A stretch of 64,000 bases of DNA from Hydractinia symbiolongicarpus. Taxonomy: Eukaryota; Cnidaria; Hydrozoa; Anthoathecata; Hydractiniidae. The notes below the pieces were generated by a model. That model was not told the origin of the DNA. It saw nothing but the letters and a program-made list of their open reading frames with translations, and did no database searches. Of this stretch, positions 1 to 12,064 are shown piece after piece (within the stretch, counting starts at the first letter, position 1; every line of letters starts with the position of its first letter). A program made the position numbers and the translations under genes. Where the stretch lies: the NCBI RefSeq assembly GCF_029227915.1, contig NC_079887.1, forward strand, positions 14,448,001 to 14,512,000, given 5' to 3'.

Positions 1-11
1 TATTATTGATG
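1..11 (+). CDS. 3' end of a kringle exon, receptor copy A (partial)
   Basis: The first 11 bases followed by GTAGGT match the 3' end of the kringle exon of copy C (25578-25588 followed by GTAGGC). Both encode I-I just before a phase-1 donor, and the intron that follows is alignable to copy C's. The rest of copy A's ectodomain lies to the left of the window. This is seen only through comparison with copy C. Confidence 0.5.
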
Positions 12-245
12 GTAGGTATATAAATGATTATTGCTCTGCAAACATTTCACATAAGAGTGTGTAATGAAAAAACCCAGTAACTTTAAGCTGATATTTGTGT
101 ACATTTGCTAGAGAGTTTTATTTTTTCAGTTTTTCTCTTTACAATATCATTAAAGAAATAGCTAACTTATATTTTTCCCAATTTTCTTCACACTTTTTAT
201 TTTAAAGAAGTATAAAACGTCATTTTGAAACTTTTTTTGTTACAG

Positions 246-365
246 ACAAGGAATTGTGGGAGATAAATGTTTGGATGATTGTGTCATTGCTTGGAGTAAT
301 TATGGTTTTGTTAGTAATGGCTTATTTCATCAAAAAACACCGGAAACAATGCAGGAGTAAACAAG
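246..365 (+). CDS. Transmembrane exon of FZ-kringle receptor copy A
   Basis: This 120-base exon is flanked by TTTTTGTTACAG and GTTTGT, and is phase 1 at both ends. It encodes DKELWEINVW, then a hydrophobic run of about 20 residues (VSLLGVIMVLLVMAYF), then a basic juxtamembrane stop-transfer stretch (KKHRKQCRSK). It is the paralogue of the exon at 25851-25970, with which it shares length, phase and most residues. The product is a type I single-pass membrane protein whose ectodomain lies left of the window. In ROR and MuSK a kinase domain follows the equivalent segment. Here the next exon found is the short tail at 1233-1330. Family assignment rests on copy C, where the kringle exon is directly upstream. 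Confidence 0.8.
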
Positions 366-1232
366 GTTTGTTATTGGTTATACAAAAGCATCAATATTTT
401 CCCGTTTATGATTATTAGTGACAGAAAAATCTAACCTAGCCAAACATGCACAAAAATACTTGGATGTTGTTTAACACGTAAATAGATAGTACTTATCTAC
501 CTATCAACCTACCAAGCAAATTGTTGTTTAAATTGTCTGAACACATGACTACGTAATTCCATAATATAAGTTCTGTACTTCGTCTTTTCTCGCGATAATT
601 TTTAGCCGGTCTTGCGTGACTGTACCAAAATAATATATTTTTGAATGATGACAGATACTTTTCCTCATTTTTCCTGTGAACACGATCATTCTTAAATGAT
701 GTTTTAAAAGATTATTATTTAAGGTGATGGTGTATTTCGTTTAGTACAGCAGAAACAATTAATGCCGGGGCAGGGGGAACGGAGAGAGGAGAGAAAGCAT
801 GCCCTACCTGGGACACATTCATTCATAACGTTAGAACCATTAACCCATTGAGCCTGAAAATGGTGGTTAGGCACGCCCATTTTATAAACTCTATCTCATA
901 CCTTTTTATTGTTTTGATAAGTTAGTTTTATTTTGGAAGAATAAATATCCCAAAATTTAATTGTCCGAGTTTTTAATAGTCCGAATTTTAAATTGACCTG
1001 ACAATCTAGAAATTTTCCTAATGTTGTGTCCCCCAGGGTTTTTTTAATAAAAATAAAGAAAGGAAGTAATTGCTATGTTCTTTGTTTTTGATAATGCGAT
1101 ATATTCAATTTCATAGTCTTTAAGAAAGACAATGAAATCTTTTTCTATTGCTTTTTTCGCTTTCATCATAGGATACATATAGATTCTTTGTAAATATCAT
1201 AAAACAAATTTTGTTCAAACTTATTTTTATAG

Positions 1233-1330
1233 TTAATGTACCGTTATCTCCTTATCTTGAATACAACTGCAACGACGACAAAACGTTATTAAATCTTCTG
1301 CTACCTCCACAAAGTGAGACCAAAATGTAA
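1233..1330 (+). CDS. Terminal short-tail exon of receptor copy A
   Basis: The acceptor TTTTTATAG precedes this exon. Joined in phase 1 to the TM exon it gives V plus 31 residues and then TAA: it opens VNVPLSPYLEY, and ends LLLPPQSETKM. The copy C exon at 27137-27228 has the same phase, the same stop position, a matching YL(E/D)(Y/F) motif and the ending PPQ.ET.M. That conservation is the main reason to accept an otherwise tiny exon. The cytoplasmic part is therefore only about 45 residues, with no kinase. The carboxyl terminus T-K-M fits a class I PDZ ligand (S/T-x-hydrophobic), which is an inference. Similarity to copy C continues past the stop for about 120 bases, so conservation alone does not prove coding. 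Confidence 0.65.
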
Positions 1331-2230
1331 AACTAGACTTTGTCGTGAAATACGCCAAAATTGCACATGTATGTGTTGATGCAATATTTTCCAATATTTT
1401 ACCGATGTGGTTAATCGTTGTGGTTAATGGTTGTAATGGCACTGCACACCGTATGTCTGCAAAGAACCAACATACTTACTCTTCTCGGCAAGTTAGACGA
1501 AAAGAATAATCACTGTAATATCTAAGAAGTAATTTATCTCAAACTTATTCGTAATGTATAAAACTTACTTTTTGCTTGTCAGTTTTTACTGATCGTATTT
1601 CCAACGTTCTTTGTTATTAAATACAATTACCCTTTAATTATTTTGCAATTATTCATAACCCTGAAACTAACGGAAGCGGAAGCGACGACAGAGGTATTCT
1701 CCAGTAATTAGTTTATGGAATATAACCTGAATATAACCTGATAACTTAAATTGGATTTTATTTAATTTATTTCCTTTCTTTCTTTTCCGACAGGAGAAAT
1801 CAGAAACTTAAGTATTTGAATTTGACGTTTGAAATAATCAGAATGATTTTTTCAAAAAAAAGAACAATGGCGAAACACCCAAAGTTATCAACTTTACTAT
1901 GCGTTGTCAATCACAAATCTTCATCGTTTGGGATGAGGGTTGGGAAAATTTAATGGTTTTGTAGACGCAATTACGTTTATGTTGAAAAACTAATTTTAAA
2001 TGTCTCGTCCTTTAAATAATTTTTTAAAATATTAATGTATAGTTGGAACAACTGAAATTGCTCTGCGGCAGGAAAAGGGCGCGGGAAAAGGGGTTTATTT
2101 TGGATTGATAGGGGCAGAAATCACATATGAAATATTTTTTGCAAAGAAATTCTTGTCCTTTTGTGGTGATTCCATCTTGTTGTTTTATAGCCACTGACTT
2201 TCTTAATGTGGAGAGGTTTAATGTATACGC

Positions 2231-3208
2231 CAGAACGTTTAGTTTTGATGTTTTACTACCTAAAACTAATGAAAATTTCCATTCCCTTTTTATAAAATTT
2301 CCGAAGTTTTTCACAGTACCAAATTATAACAACTTTAGAATAGATGTTTTGCCGAACTTAAAAAAAAGTGACAAACCTTACTGATGCATCGCAAGTGGGG
2401 GGCAGGACAAGCTCTCAAAAATATCAAAGAACAAATCTCTCTAGATACAATTTTTATATACCCTTTTGGCCCAAATCAAATAGTTTTTGTCCGACTACTA
2501 TTCCTTTGCTATCAGCATATCTCTCTTGTTGCGTTGCACTTGGTAGTAAAATGTTGCGTTATGCACTATCACTATCACTTAATCTTGTGTGACGAAATAT
2601 AACACAGAGAAGAAGTAATGGCACTACCTTTTACAGGTTAATCGTGGGTCGAAAAAATTATATTTCCCTTGTACTACTAATATTAACAAAAATCCTTCTC
2701 CTAATGTCTATCAGAGGTCATAACAAAGAATTATTAAATTGTACTTGTGCGAGTACCTTTGTTATGACCTTGGCGTTATCGTTATGTTCCCTTTGTATGT
2801 GATAGAAACTGCCCTCTTTTTCTGATGAGATAAATTTATATTCATTACGCCCTAAAAATTTGTAGTCAACAGTTACTTTGTGTTTTGATGTTTTCGATTA
2901 GCATTTATATTTTGCATCTTTCTTTCTTATCTAAGAAAACAGTCGTAAAGTATATTGTTATGTTCTTTATACTTTTTACATCATCTTTAACATTACTGAT
3001 TTTTTTCCATTACTCTTATTCATACAAAAAGTTACTATTCCTTTTTTTAGGGTCCGAACGATGCCTTTGTTGAAATTACCAACGGTTATTTACCAGTCAG
3101 ACGCCCTATATCGATTAGCTAGCGGCTACAATGTACACACGAAAAAGTTAACAAACTTTCTTTAAATTCGAACGCTGTCAAACGTCCAAATAAGATATAC
3201 TGTAAATC
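2231..3208. other. Intergenic, no gene seen
   Basis: AT-rich sequence following copy A. Only short open frames without recognisable motifs are present. Nothing repeated elsewhere in the window was noticed. Confidence 0.5.
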
Positions 3209-4953
3209 CTTTAATTAACGCCGCGGCGCTTAATTAAAACTCGACTCTTTTGGTGAGGCACTTAATCGAGGGCGGCGCATTTCAGAAACTAAAGATTTCA
3301 GGCAGATCCACATTTTCTCTTTTATCAAAAAAAAAGACTGACAATCAATGCAACTAGCAAATGTCTACATTCTCATCTTCATTCCCTTCCTCGTCAGGAT
3401 CAATGACCTGGACTGGCTCATACTCGCATTCAACATCAGATTCATTGTTATGGAAGGCGTTACTTTGAGGTTCTTCGAGGGTCGAGGGTTGTGTTCGCAA
3501 TAGTTCTGCTTTGACGGTGTTCAAAGACATATGTGATGCTTGTTAACTCAGTGTTCATCCAAGCATTGGGGGAACTTGCAACAACAGCTTGACTTTTGAA
3601 TTCTTGAAAGAGGACCTTAATTTCTCTAACAGTCCCCTTTCATTGTGATTGTTTTTTGCTACACGCATCAACGGTTGTTTGTGAAACCATGTCACTCCAT
3701 ACGGGGGTCTCATTCCTTGCAATTATTTGGAAACTTGGTAGTTATGTGCTCTTTGCATTCGATGTATTTGGACAACGTAAGATACGACTTTAGCAATAAA
3801 CTTTTCAGGATCCTTGTAAGCTAAAGAAGTCTTTCTTCTTAGTGACAAGTTATTACGGCGAAGTGCCCATTTCCTGATGCAGTAATTTTGCTTTTTTCAT
3901 TATAAGCTTTCTCAATTTTCGATACTCCTGATGCTCGCCGAATTGTTATCCAGTTCATGATGCGCTGTTCAAGATTGGTACTTAAAGGCTTCGCACCACC
4001 ACCATGTTTAACTGTTTTTTAAAAAAACCAAGGTGGATTTCTTCGCCTCTAATTCTTTTTTCGTCTACTCCATACTTTCGTCCAGCTGATCTGTTACCAC
4101 GAATCTCAGCATAATTTACAGTTTTTATTTTTATTCTTACAGGAAAAGAAAGAACATTTTTCCCCTTATAAGACATCTCTAATTCGTTTGAATCTGCCAT
4201 TTTGATGTGGAGATTTCCGACTGGAACGTGGTTTGGTAAAAGGGAAGGAAAAAAAAACATTCGATTTTCGAATGACAATTCGATCGAACGTGTACAATGA
4301 CAAAACAGAAAAAATCAAACAAAGTACTGTAGAGTCGAGAAGAAAAACATGGCATGGTTAAACCTTGTTAGTTTTGTAATGATTTTCAGAATATAATTCC
4401 ATACAAATATTCGTGGACATCATGTCTACAAGGCAAGCTGGACGCTTGGAATTGGGGAGCAATTGATCTGTTTTTAAGACAACTGCAGTGAAGCTTTTGA
4501 AAACGACAAGCACTCAATTGGTGTTTACAAAAAGTTGATAAACCAAACGCAAAAGTAAAACTTTTTAAACATATCCCAATTGAATATTCGTCCTAATTGG
4601 ATTTTCTTATAAATGGAAACAGTTCATACAAAATAACCGTAACTGTGAAAGGAAAAGGAATACGCGAGATCGGGTTATTTGTCCAGAAAAGTTCATCTGC
4701 TTTACCAAACAAGTACGTGATGCTAACATTCTACATCATGAACTGATAAAGAAGAAAACTAAATATGGTCATTTTGAAATTGATAAGATATCTTTTGACA
4801 GGAAAAATGGCCAAGAAGCGATCCACTATAAAATGTTTTAGTCTTATCGAACTCCCTTTATCAATTAATGCTTCGAACAAGCGCCGCATTTACAGTTTAA
4901 AGGGAAGCGCTTATTAGAGGGCGGTGCTTACTTGCTGTCGGTGCTTAATTAAG
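3209..4953 (-). mobile_element. Degenerate pogo-like DNA transposon
   Basis: The element carries a broken pogo-like transposase on the minus strand (3340-4200). It is bounded by related GC-richer ends: TTAATTAACGCCGCGGCGCT at 3211 and, inverted, CTTAATTAAGCACCGAC read from 4953. Both ends also hold subterminal GAGGGCGG(C/T)GC motifs (about 3267 and 4918). The ends are similar rather than identical, so the limits are approximate. The 4.27-4.9 kb stretch has no clear coding frame. Confidence 0.55.
3340..4200 (-). pseudogene. Pogo-like transposase remnant (Brinker/CENP-B type HTH)
   Basis: Reading the minus strand from ATG at 4200 gives a basic DNA-binding start typical of Brinker/pogo transposases (KTVNYAEIRGNRSAGRKYGV at the core). 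About 70 codons on, a second HTH-like part follows (LEQRIMNWITIRRASG). Then come RRKTSLAYKDPEKFIAKVVS and, after a frameshift, NETPVWSDMVSQTTVD, the region just before and around the first catalytic Asp of DDE_1 transposases. Downstream the catalytic core is largely missing, and the frame resumes in an acidic C-terminus. Frameshifts and stops make it non-functional. It is related to the C-terminal fragment at 40889-41400, although the two do not overlap. Confidence 0.7.
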
Positions 4954-5896
4954 AATTTGTTATAATTGAGTAAAGCTTTTAACAGTACGGTAAAACGGAT
5001 TAATTTTATGCTAGATTAACAGTTTCCGACGCCTTGTCCTACTTAATAAAATTCTTAATAATAAAATTTATATGGTATATGTTACGGTTTTTATTTTGAC
5101 GAGTAAAAGAAAGGTGAAAAATGCGACAAAGCTTCATCTACAACCAGCTGATTGCATTTTCAACGGAAATTCCTGCTTAAAGACGAATGTTGGTTGTTTT
5201 TCTTTCCTTGTGGACTTGTTAACTTTGCGAGGAGAAATGTGTGAGTTAAAAAACAAAAAATATATATGTATGGGTGCATTTTATTAACATTCGCAATTAT
5301 TCAACATTACAAAATGTTTTTTCAGACCATTCTCACTTCCGGCAATAATATGCTCGAAAACATCTTGATTGAACTTACTTAAAATGAATATTTAATTACA
5401 ATATATGATATTTTGATAGAAACAAAACTAGATAACAGACTAGATTCTGCAACATGCCTAATAGAAGAAACAGCGTCTAAAATGGCTATGTTTTCCTCTG
5501 TTACGAAGTTGATAGCCATGTATTAGGATGACTTAATTGTCTCTTTAAAAGCCAATAAGTGTGGCACAAGTTTTTGGGTGAGATATATAACAAGGACCAT
5601 AAATTTCGGATGGAATTAGACTACTTTTTGCGAAAGGTCTATGTCTCTGTTCTAAATACATTATTTGTGTTTGTATAAGGAGCAACTCCGTTCTTGTGAC
5701 GATGCATAACGCTAATGAATTTTAACTTTACTAAACTTCTCAAGTTTTCCAGATATCTGGTGCTCCAACTTACTACATCCTTTTTTTTCTCACGATTAGG
5801 TTCTTGGAAATTTCTTGTAACGTTATTCACTTCATATGTCACTAGTAAAATAATATAAGAGTGTCTGTGATTTAACAAGGTAACAAAGATGGACTA
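4954..5896. other. Intergenic, no gene seen
   Basis: AT-rich sequence between the pogo-like element and the foldback MITE. Open frames at 5072-5287 (+) and 5639-5878 (-) show no family motif and no splice or repeat context, so I do not call them genes. Confidence 0.45.
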
Positions 5897-5999
5897 GGAT
5901 CGTCTCCGAGATTGTTTCAAAAAAAATCGTTTCATTTTTTAATTAACATAGCGTGTGATACGAAATGGAAACGATTTTAAAGTAATGTTTAATTTTTTG

Positions 6000-6094
6000 A
6001 AATCGTTTCAGATCGTATGGAAATCGTTTCAGATCGTATGGAAATCGTTTCAGATCGTATGGAAATCGTTTCAGATCGTATGGAAATCGTTTCA
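6000..6094 (+). repeat. 21-bp tandem repeat, about 4.5 copies
   Basis: Four perfect copies of a 21-base unit (AAATCGTTTCAGATCGTATG plus G) and a partial fifth. The perfection suggests recent expansion inside the MITE. Confidence 0.95.
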
Positions 6095-6370
6095 CTATTT
6101 TGCAAATCGTTTTATTAAAGAATAAAATTGTTTCATAATCGTTTCAAGATTATTTAAAGACTGTTTTATTATATTTACTTGAAATCGTTTCACATACCAT
6201 AATTTGTTGCAAAATCGTATCATTATGATCGTTTCAGTATATTTATTTTAAATCGTTTCAAACTCGTTTCAAGGTAATTCTTTTACATTCTTTTAACATA
6301 AAAAAATTAAAAGAAATTATTAACCTAAGAAAGGTCTCTCAATCAAACCTACGCGCTGTCACATAGGTTT

Positions 6371-6505
6371 TTCTATCGCTGCTTTTTGTTCTTAAACTTT
6401 TAAAATGCGATCTCAAAAAGCATTTCTATCGTCGTTCTTCGTTCTTAAACTTTTAAAATGCGATCTCAAAAAGCATTTCTATCGCCGTTTTTGTTCTTAA
6501 TTTTC
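6371..6505 (+). repeat. 53-bp tandem repeat, about 2.5 copies
   Basis: Units begin TTCTATCG at 6371, 6424 and 6477, each containing CTTAAACTTTTAAAATGCGA. Copies differ at a few bases. The array lies inside the MITE. Confidence 0.9.
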
Positions 6506-6977
6506 TTTCATCGCAATATTTTCCATTTTTAAAGAAATTGTTAGTTTTAAGAAAAACTTTTATTTTTAGTTTTGAAAAACTGTTTTACGATATTTATGAT
6601 AAAAGATGTTGTTGATGATGTCGATGTTGTGTTGAATAAATGAAAGAGAAACAATAATTTTACATTTATATATAAGTTTAATTGGTTTTTAATTAGTTCA
6701 ACATCGTTTCAAATTTCGTTTCAATAACTTCAAAGACTTTAACATCTTATAGATAGATAGATCGTTTCAGAATTTTTTCTAACCGTTTTAAAATAGTTTC
6801 ACAATCGTTTCATTTTTACGTAGTTTATACAAAATCGTTTCGCAAATAAAATATGAAACATTTAATTCGTTTAATGATACCATTATGAAACGATGTGAAA
6901 AAAATATTGAAACGATTTCCATACGATGAAAATCGTTTCAATTCGTATCAAAACTGAAACTATCTTGGAGACGATCC

Positions 6978-7508
6978 ATAACATGCTGTCTTGACAATTT
7001 TACTAGGCTATGACCGCTTGATGGTACATCCATTTATTTTTTTTCGACAATTAAGAAGTTAGAAATTTCAAAGCATAATTTATTTGCACATATTTTTAGG
7101 TCAGAAAATCAATTAAGATTTTAAATTTCACCAAGCAAGCTAATCAAGTCAGTAACAGCAGCTTTCTATTTGTTTCCCGTTTTATTTTTATATACCTCTA
7201 CAGATCATGGTACCTTATTAATGGTATCTCAGTTAATTAACTACCAAGTTATCTTGTTAGACTATATAAACAATAATAGTATTGTAGAAACACAATGAAA
7301 CTTCTTATAACGAAAGTAGGAATACAATTTAACCAGATTAAAAAATAAGATTAAAAATTATAATTAAATAGTAAATACATTTTCAAGACGCCATTTCGTA
7401 GAAAAAAATTGGTGTTGTGATAGTCTAAGCGAAGTATAAGGTTTTATATGGCACGATAGAATGTCTAGCTAAATCTCGCTCTTGAATTATTAGAAGACAT
7501 TGACTGAG
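6978..7508. other. Upstream region of receptor copy B
   Basis: AT-rich, non-coding. It would hold the promoter and 5' UTR if exon 1 at 7509 is right. I see no clear TATA box or initiator. Confidence 0.4.
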
Positions 7509-7563
7509 ATGCAGTACTACGAAGTTTTATTTCTTATATTTGTGGTTAACTTGTCGTTATTAA
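7509..7563 (+). CDS. Signal-peptide first exon, candidate start of receptor copy B
   Basis: ATG at 7509 opens an 18-residue hydrophobic leader (MQYYEVLFLIFVVNLSLL) and one further base before a strong donor, GTAAGT. The phase-1 border matches the phase of every other exon in this receptor family. The position, upstream of the CRD exon at 12834, suits a type I receptor. No second copy of this exon was found upstream of copies C or D, so the assignment rests on leader character, donor and phase alone. Confidence 0.5.
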
Positions 7564-10500
7564 GTAAGTTCTATTTTATTTTATGAGTAAGGAACAGGCC
7601 AAACGTATTATTTTACTTGTTATTCTACGATATTATTTTAAACTTATTATGTCAAAGTCATATTTTCAATGATCCTTCTTTTTTACTACATTTTCCTATA
7701 TAAGTAACACTAACGTTTGACTGACGTTCAATGTTACTTGTATTTTACAAGCTCAACTAATATTGTATTTTACAAGCTCAACTGTTAAGCCTAGTTCCCA
7801 CCAACACGTTTATTATTAAAAATATGTTTATTACTAAGCTCGTTGAGTTTATTTCTATCTAATTGATTATGCAGTAAGATTATGTGTTCATACTGGACTT
7901 AAAGATAATTAACTCCTATATATACGGAGGTGTGGCACCCGAGGACCAAAATATGCTAATATCAGCAGAAAATATCTGAAAATCATAAGGCAGAACCACA
8001 TTTTTTCAAAATTACCCAGAGTTTCTCCTCGACGTTGTCCGTCATTTTGGCTAGCGCTGAAACTTGTGACTGAGACGGGGTTGTAAGCTCAGGGATCGTG
8101 GCTTGAAACTAAAGACATGCAAAGAAATGCCATGAGTAGTGCAAGGGAAAGAAGAGGAATTCTTAAGTAATTTTTATTCATTGGATTTGCAAGAATTTGA
8201 GGTGCCCCACAATGAGAAGTAAAGAACAGAAACGCCTTTCCGATGTCTGATGATGAGGGATGGTCACATCTGGATAATACTTATTTTGTGATTTTAAGCT
8301 ACCTAGCCAGTACCATGCCAGCTCTCCTGGGCACATTTGTTATTAAATAATTAGGTGATAAGGTACAAGAGCTAAATATATTACTTTAATCTAGCTAGCT
8401 GCACAAGAGAATTTTCAAGGCATTCTGTCATTTTAAATAAAAATAGGTAGTTATTTGGACCTCCCATAGCAGTGAACATTCAAGACTTGAGTATATAGCT
8501 AGTTAGGCATGCAAGACATTGCATGTTGGTAAACATGTTTCCACGACAAACTGAAACCTATATTTCATAAATAAATTTCTGCATATATAAATAATTTTGT
8601 AGATTTTCAGTTTTCTTTTATGAAATAACAAAATTTGGGAAAGTATAGCCAGAAGTAATATTCGCTTGAAGTGGGAAGACCTAAAGTCTTCAGGTTAAGA
8701 CTTAGTAAAGCGTAAACTTAGTGTAATGTGCTACAAATCCAGTGGACAATTATAGCATTAAGAATATCTTTTTCATAAACCAACATTCACAGGACTTATG
8801 ATAAAGATAAGCCTATTGTTACTTCTGAAAAGCAAATACAGTTGTTTAGCATTTTTCATTTTGCATAAAAAGTTCCTGTGGATATTCAAAAATTAATTGT
8901 GAGTGGCACCAGACTGGGCGATTAGTGCAAAGTAAATGTGTTGCAGATGCAGGTGGACATTTAGCACTGTGCTTTAGAAGCACATTCCCACTTTCTCTGA
9001 GCTGGATAAGGTATTTGGTCCTAAACCTGGGACACATTGTATCTGTTTGAATTATTTTTAAGCCTGAGAATCACTTAGAATGTTTTCTGTACACATGGCT
9101 TGTCAAAATTGATATGCTGTCAAAAAAAGTTTATCGGCGTCTCCAAAAATGGCCAAAATTAAGAACTCAGAAACTATGATAGTAGTTTTGGGTTCATTTC
9201 ATCAAACTGGTCTAAAAACATGTAATACTAAGTTTCAGGTCATTATTTCAACTTTTACTGAAGTAATAGGACTTTTACTTAGTATTATTTTAGCATAGTT
9301 TTTCATACAGCTGACAACAAAATGACTGCAGGGACTAATCGGTTTGAAATTATTTATAATATTTTAATAACAAACTTTTTCTCTTGATGTGTTTTTATTT
9401 TCCTGCAAAAGTTCTTGCATAGCTTATGTATTAACATTAGGATAAGAATGAAAAAGTTACTGTGAGACATGGGTTTTAAACCTTAAAAATTTCCAGCGAG
9501 AAAATTGAAAACTAATGAATGAAAAAAATCGCAAAAGTTTTTCTTCAAATTTTTATTTTTGTTAATGTAAAGGTAATCCACATGAAAAAAGTTCCTGATG
9601 CTTTTTATGAAGAAATCTTCCATATTAGCCTTATGGGGTAACTTGATGAACAATGCATTTTCCTGCAGGTGTTCTCAAATATGTGTAGTATAATCTTAAA
9701 AATGTGATGTAAACCCATTGGTATTTTTGTAACAAGTACCAAATTTTGTTCATTTCTTGCGCTTATGAGTGTAACCAAAGTGCCCTGCACGTAAGTCCTA
9801 AGAATTTATGTCATTGACTCACTCTTTACGAATGACACCACGTAACAAAGGAAGACCATGCTTTGCTATTTCCCGTAACCTATACCGAGTAAATGTGATA
9901 TTTATCAGAATTAATTGTCTTTAATTTTCGAATGAGAGTTATGAATTGTGATTTGTAAGTATAGATGTGGATAGCGAGGACATCTGAAGTTTTTTACAAA
10001 GAAATTTAAAACAAAACAAAAACAACACCAAACTTTGTTTATACTCTAGTTTTTCATCTATCTCCAAGCGTTCTCCTTTCTGTCTTTTTTCTTGTATCCA
10101 TCATAGAGACAGGGATAGAGTCTGACCAGCTCAGACAGTGTTCCTCTGCTACTATTCTTATTTAAGAAAAGAGGAGTGTTTATTTTTTCAAAAAAAAAAA
10201 TTAGTTTTTATCCTACTTAAAAAAAGATGACATAGGCTTTTCTTAAGAGTGCGACGTGAATTTACGCCGGCATAAAAATACGTGTAACCGACCCATATAC
10301 GGTATGACACTCAAAAAGAAGCCGCTCCTGAATAGGTAAAGTTGTCTAGCTTCTTCAGAAAGTATCTTGTATACCATTTTATAGTCATTGTTTAATAACA
10401 CAATTCGTTACTATTACACCTAATTGGTTATTCTTCATATCCATATTGAAGTACAGTTGTCCTAAATTCCAAAGTTTTTCCTTGAGCAGCTCTTTTATTG

Positions 10501-11502
10501 TTTTTCAACTCATTATAGAATGTGACGAAAACTTGACTGCAAGAAAGTAAGTAATTTTCTCTTTTTAAAAAATTTCCATTTATTTGTTAAATCATTGTCA
10601 TTGAATAATATAACATAATATGACATGATAATACTTATATTATTCGATAAAGTAAGTATTTGTAACTTATTTGCACCGTCCACATGCACGTTTGACACAT
10701 GCAAAGTGCATTTAGTTATCGCGCTGAAATTAGATATACAATTGGATTTAATAACTTCTGAGCGAAAATTTGTAAAGTATTGTGACATGGCACAGATTAT
10801 ATGTTACCTTTGCTTTGTTTCTTCGTGCAATATAACAATTGTGTCAGGTTTAATTAGCTTTAAAAAATACTGCCGTTAATTGTATAAATAAATTTTATGC
10901 TGACTTTTGGAAATACAGTTTGCCCTTTATGGAACACATTTTTGCACAAACTAGATCTATTGTTCAACTAAATTAATGAGAGCAAATTCATATTTATTTG
11001 AAAATTTAATTTGCAAAATTGGAATTAGGTATTACACCTGTACGCATATGTGAGAGGGTATACCGTATAAGTGCTGAGCCTGGTGCTTTCCTATGTTCTT
11101 ATTTAAACCGAACCTGGGATAATTTTTTTTGAAAATGGTATAACGCCTATCCGGATGTGTACTGTACGTTTTGAACTTTCGCGGAAACTTTTTGTGTGAA
11201 ATATTTTTTGGAAAATATATTACACCCGAAACACTATAATGCTGTGTGCGCTTCAACCATTTAAGACATTGAGCATGCCTGCACCGTACTATAGTACATA
11301 CATGTCAAACTTTTTATCCATTTCTGCTCCAGTTTTGGTTTCGTTAATTAAGCTAATGTAAAATAAATATAAGAAATTATTTTCTTTAATAACAAAATTT
11401 ATTAAAATAGCCGCACCCTTATTTTTATTTTCCCGCAACAAAATTGTAAGCTTTCATTAAAGGAGTAACGTGCTATTATTTCCCTGATTTATTTCTTTTT
11501 AG
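7564..11502. other. Intron 1 of receptor copy B, or intergenic
   Basis: About 3.9 kb with no recognisable exon. Open frames at 8846-9037, 9605-9790, 10513-10788 and 10625-10879 lack family motifs. The 10625-10879 frame is cysteine-rich, but its cysteines do not fit CRD spacing and it lacks acceptable splice sites. Confidence 0.45.
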
Positions 11503-11705
11503 TTGCATTCCCTACAAAGATGTGTTGCCGCATGGGCAATGTTTTGATGCATTGTCTAAGTATAATATCTACAATTACAACATGGAGGAGCTGAAAAGCA
11601 CTGATAGAATTTTGAGTGTAGTCTTCTCGCTCGTTTCTGGGTAGAAGAATGCCGATAACCATACAAAGATGATAGCGATTAATAGACAATTGCGAGAACA
11701 CCTAG
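11503..11705 (+). CDS. Candidate N-terminal CRD exon of copy B (in-frame stop)
   Basis: After TTTATTTCTTTTTAG the + strand reads CIPYKDVLPHGQCFDALSKY and continues NIYNYNMEELKSTDRILSVV. This looks like the start of a Frizzled/ROR cysteine-rich domain (C-x-x-Y ... C-x-x-x-L ... IY). The frame reaches a strong phase-1 donor (G/GTAAGA, 11706), as the family needs. Two things count against a simple exon: a TAG at 11642-11644 lies in frame, and the acceptor gives phase 2 whereas exon 1 at 7563 ends in phase 1. Either copy B is decaying, the exon ends earlier, or an unseen exon lies between. A minus-strand open frame overlaps it and has no recognisable content. Confidence 0.35.
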
Positions 11706-12064
11706 GTAAGACTGCTAAATCTCAATAACAATAAAGGTTGACTGTCTGTGCAGTAAAACCCATAACAAGAAAAAAAGAGTTAGTTTGAAATTTGTTAACA
11801 CAAAAACTCGTTCTTCGCGGCACCCTCTTTTATGCAACTTTCAATCCGCTTTTAATGGTGTTTTGGCCTAAATATTGCTTACAACTTATTGAATTGAAGG
11901 GTCGAAACCGTTCATGGCTGTTGGTTTTAATAACTGGGGTGGGCGTCATTGGAGACGACTTTAAACGATAGTGACGGTGAGAGCATTTTTAAGACAAGGT
12001 TGATTTATTTTTTTCTGAACTTTCAGTTACGATTTTGTACTCTAAATTTTAAAGTAAATATTTT

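Larger units (their letters stand above)
12..2230 (+). repeat. Segmental duplication block, copy A side
   Basis: Intron and downstream sequence of copy A is collinear with 25589-28095. Anchors include the pre-TM intron (GCTGATATTTGTGTAC / GCTGATATTTGTATAC), the post-TM intron, the tail exon, and stretches such as TTCGTAATGTATAAAACTTA at about 1550 and 27420. Similarity runs to about 2220, where copy C is interrupted by a Helitron at 28096. Small indels are frequent. The alignment was made by eye, so percent identity is not given. Confidence 0.8.
5897..6977. mobile_element. Foldback MITE packed with ATCGTTTCA motifs
   Basis: Terminal inverted repeats of 23 bases with two mismatches delimit the element: GGATCGTCTCCGAGATTGTT at 5897 and the reverse complement of its partner ending at 6977 (GGATCGTCTCCAAGATAGTT). 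Most of the 1.08 kb interior consists of copies of ATCGTTTCA. They are mostly direct in the left two thirds and inverted near the right end (GAAACGAT). No coding frame is present. Target-site duplication is unclear, with TA-like bases at both flanks. Superfamily unknown. The dense motif may be a binding site for the mobilising transposase, which is an inference. Confidence 0.8.

Noticed and set aside
1233-1442. Minus-strand frame also seen, diverged, at 27164-27409
   Set aside because: Its conservation follows from the segmental duplication. The + strand tail exon in the same place has matching splice phase and stop position in both copies, which the minus frame lacks.
4370-4850. Coding-like words on the + strand (for example EIDKISFDRKNGQEA) inside the pogo-like element
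   Set aside because: Frames are short and broken and I could not match a family. A captured gene piece is possible but not supported.
10625-10879. Cysteine-rich + strand frame upstream of the copy B CRD exon, considered as an N-terminal CRD exon
   Set aside because: Cysteine spacing does not fit a CRD and no suitable phase-1 acceptor borders it. The segment at 11503-11705 fits better.
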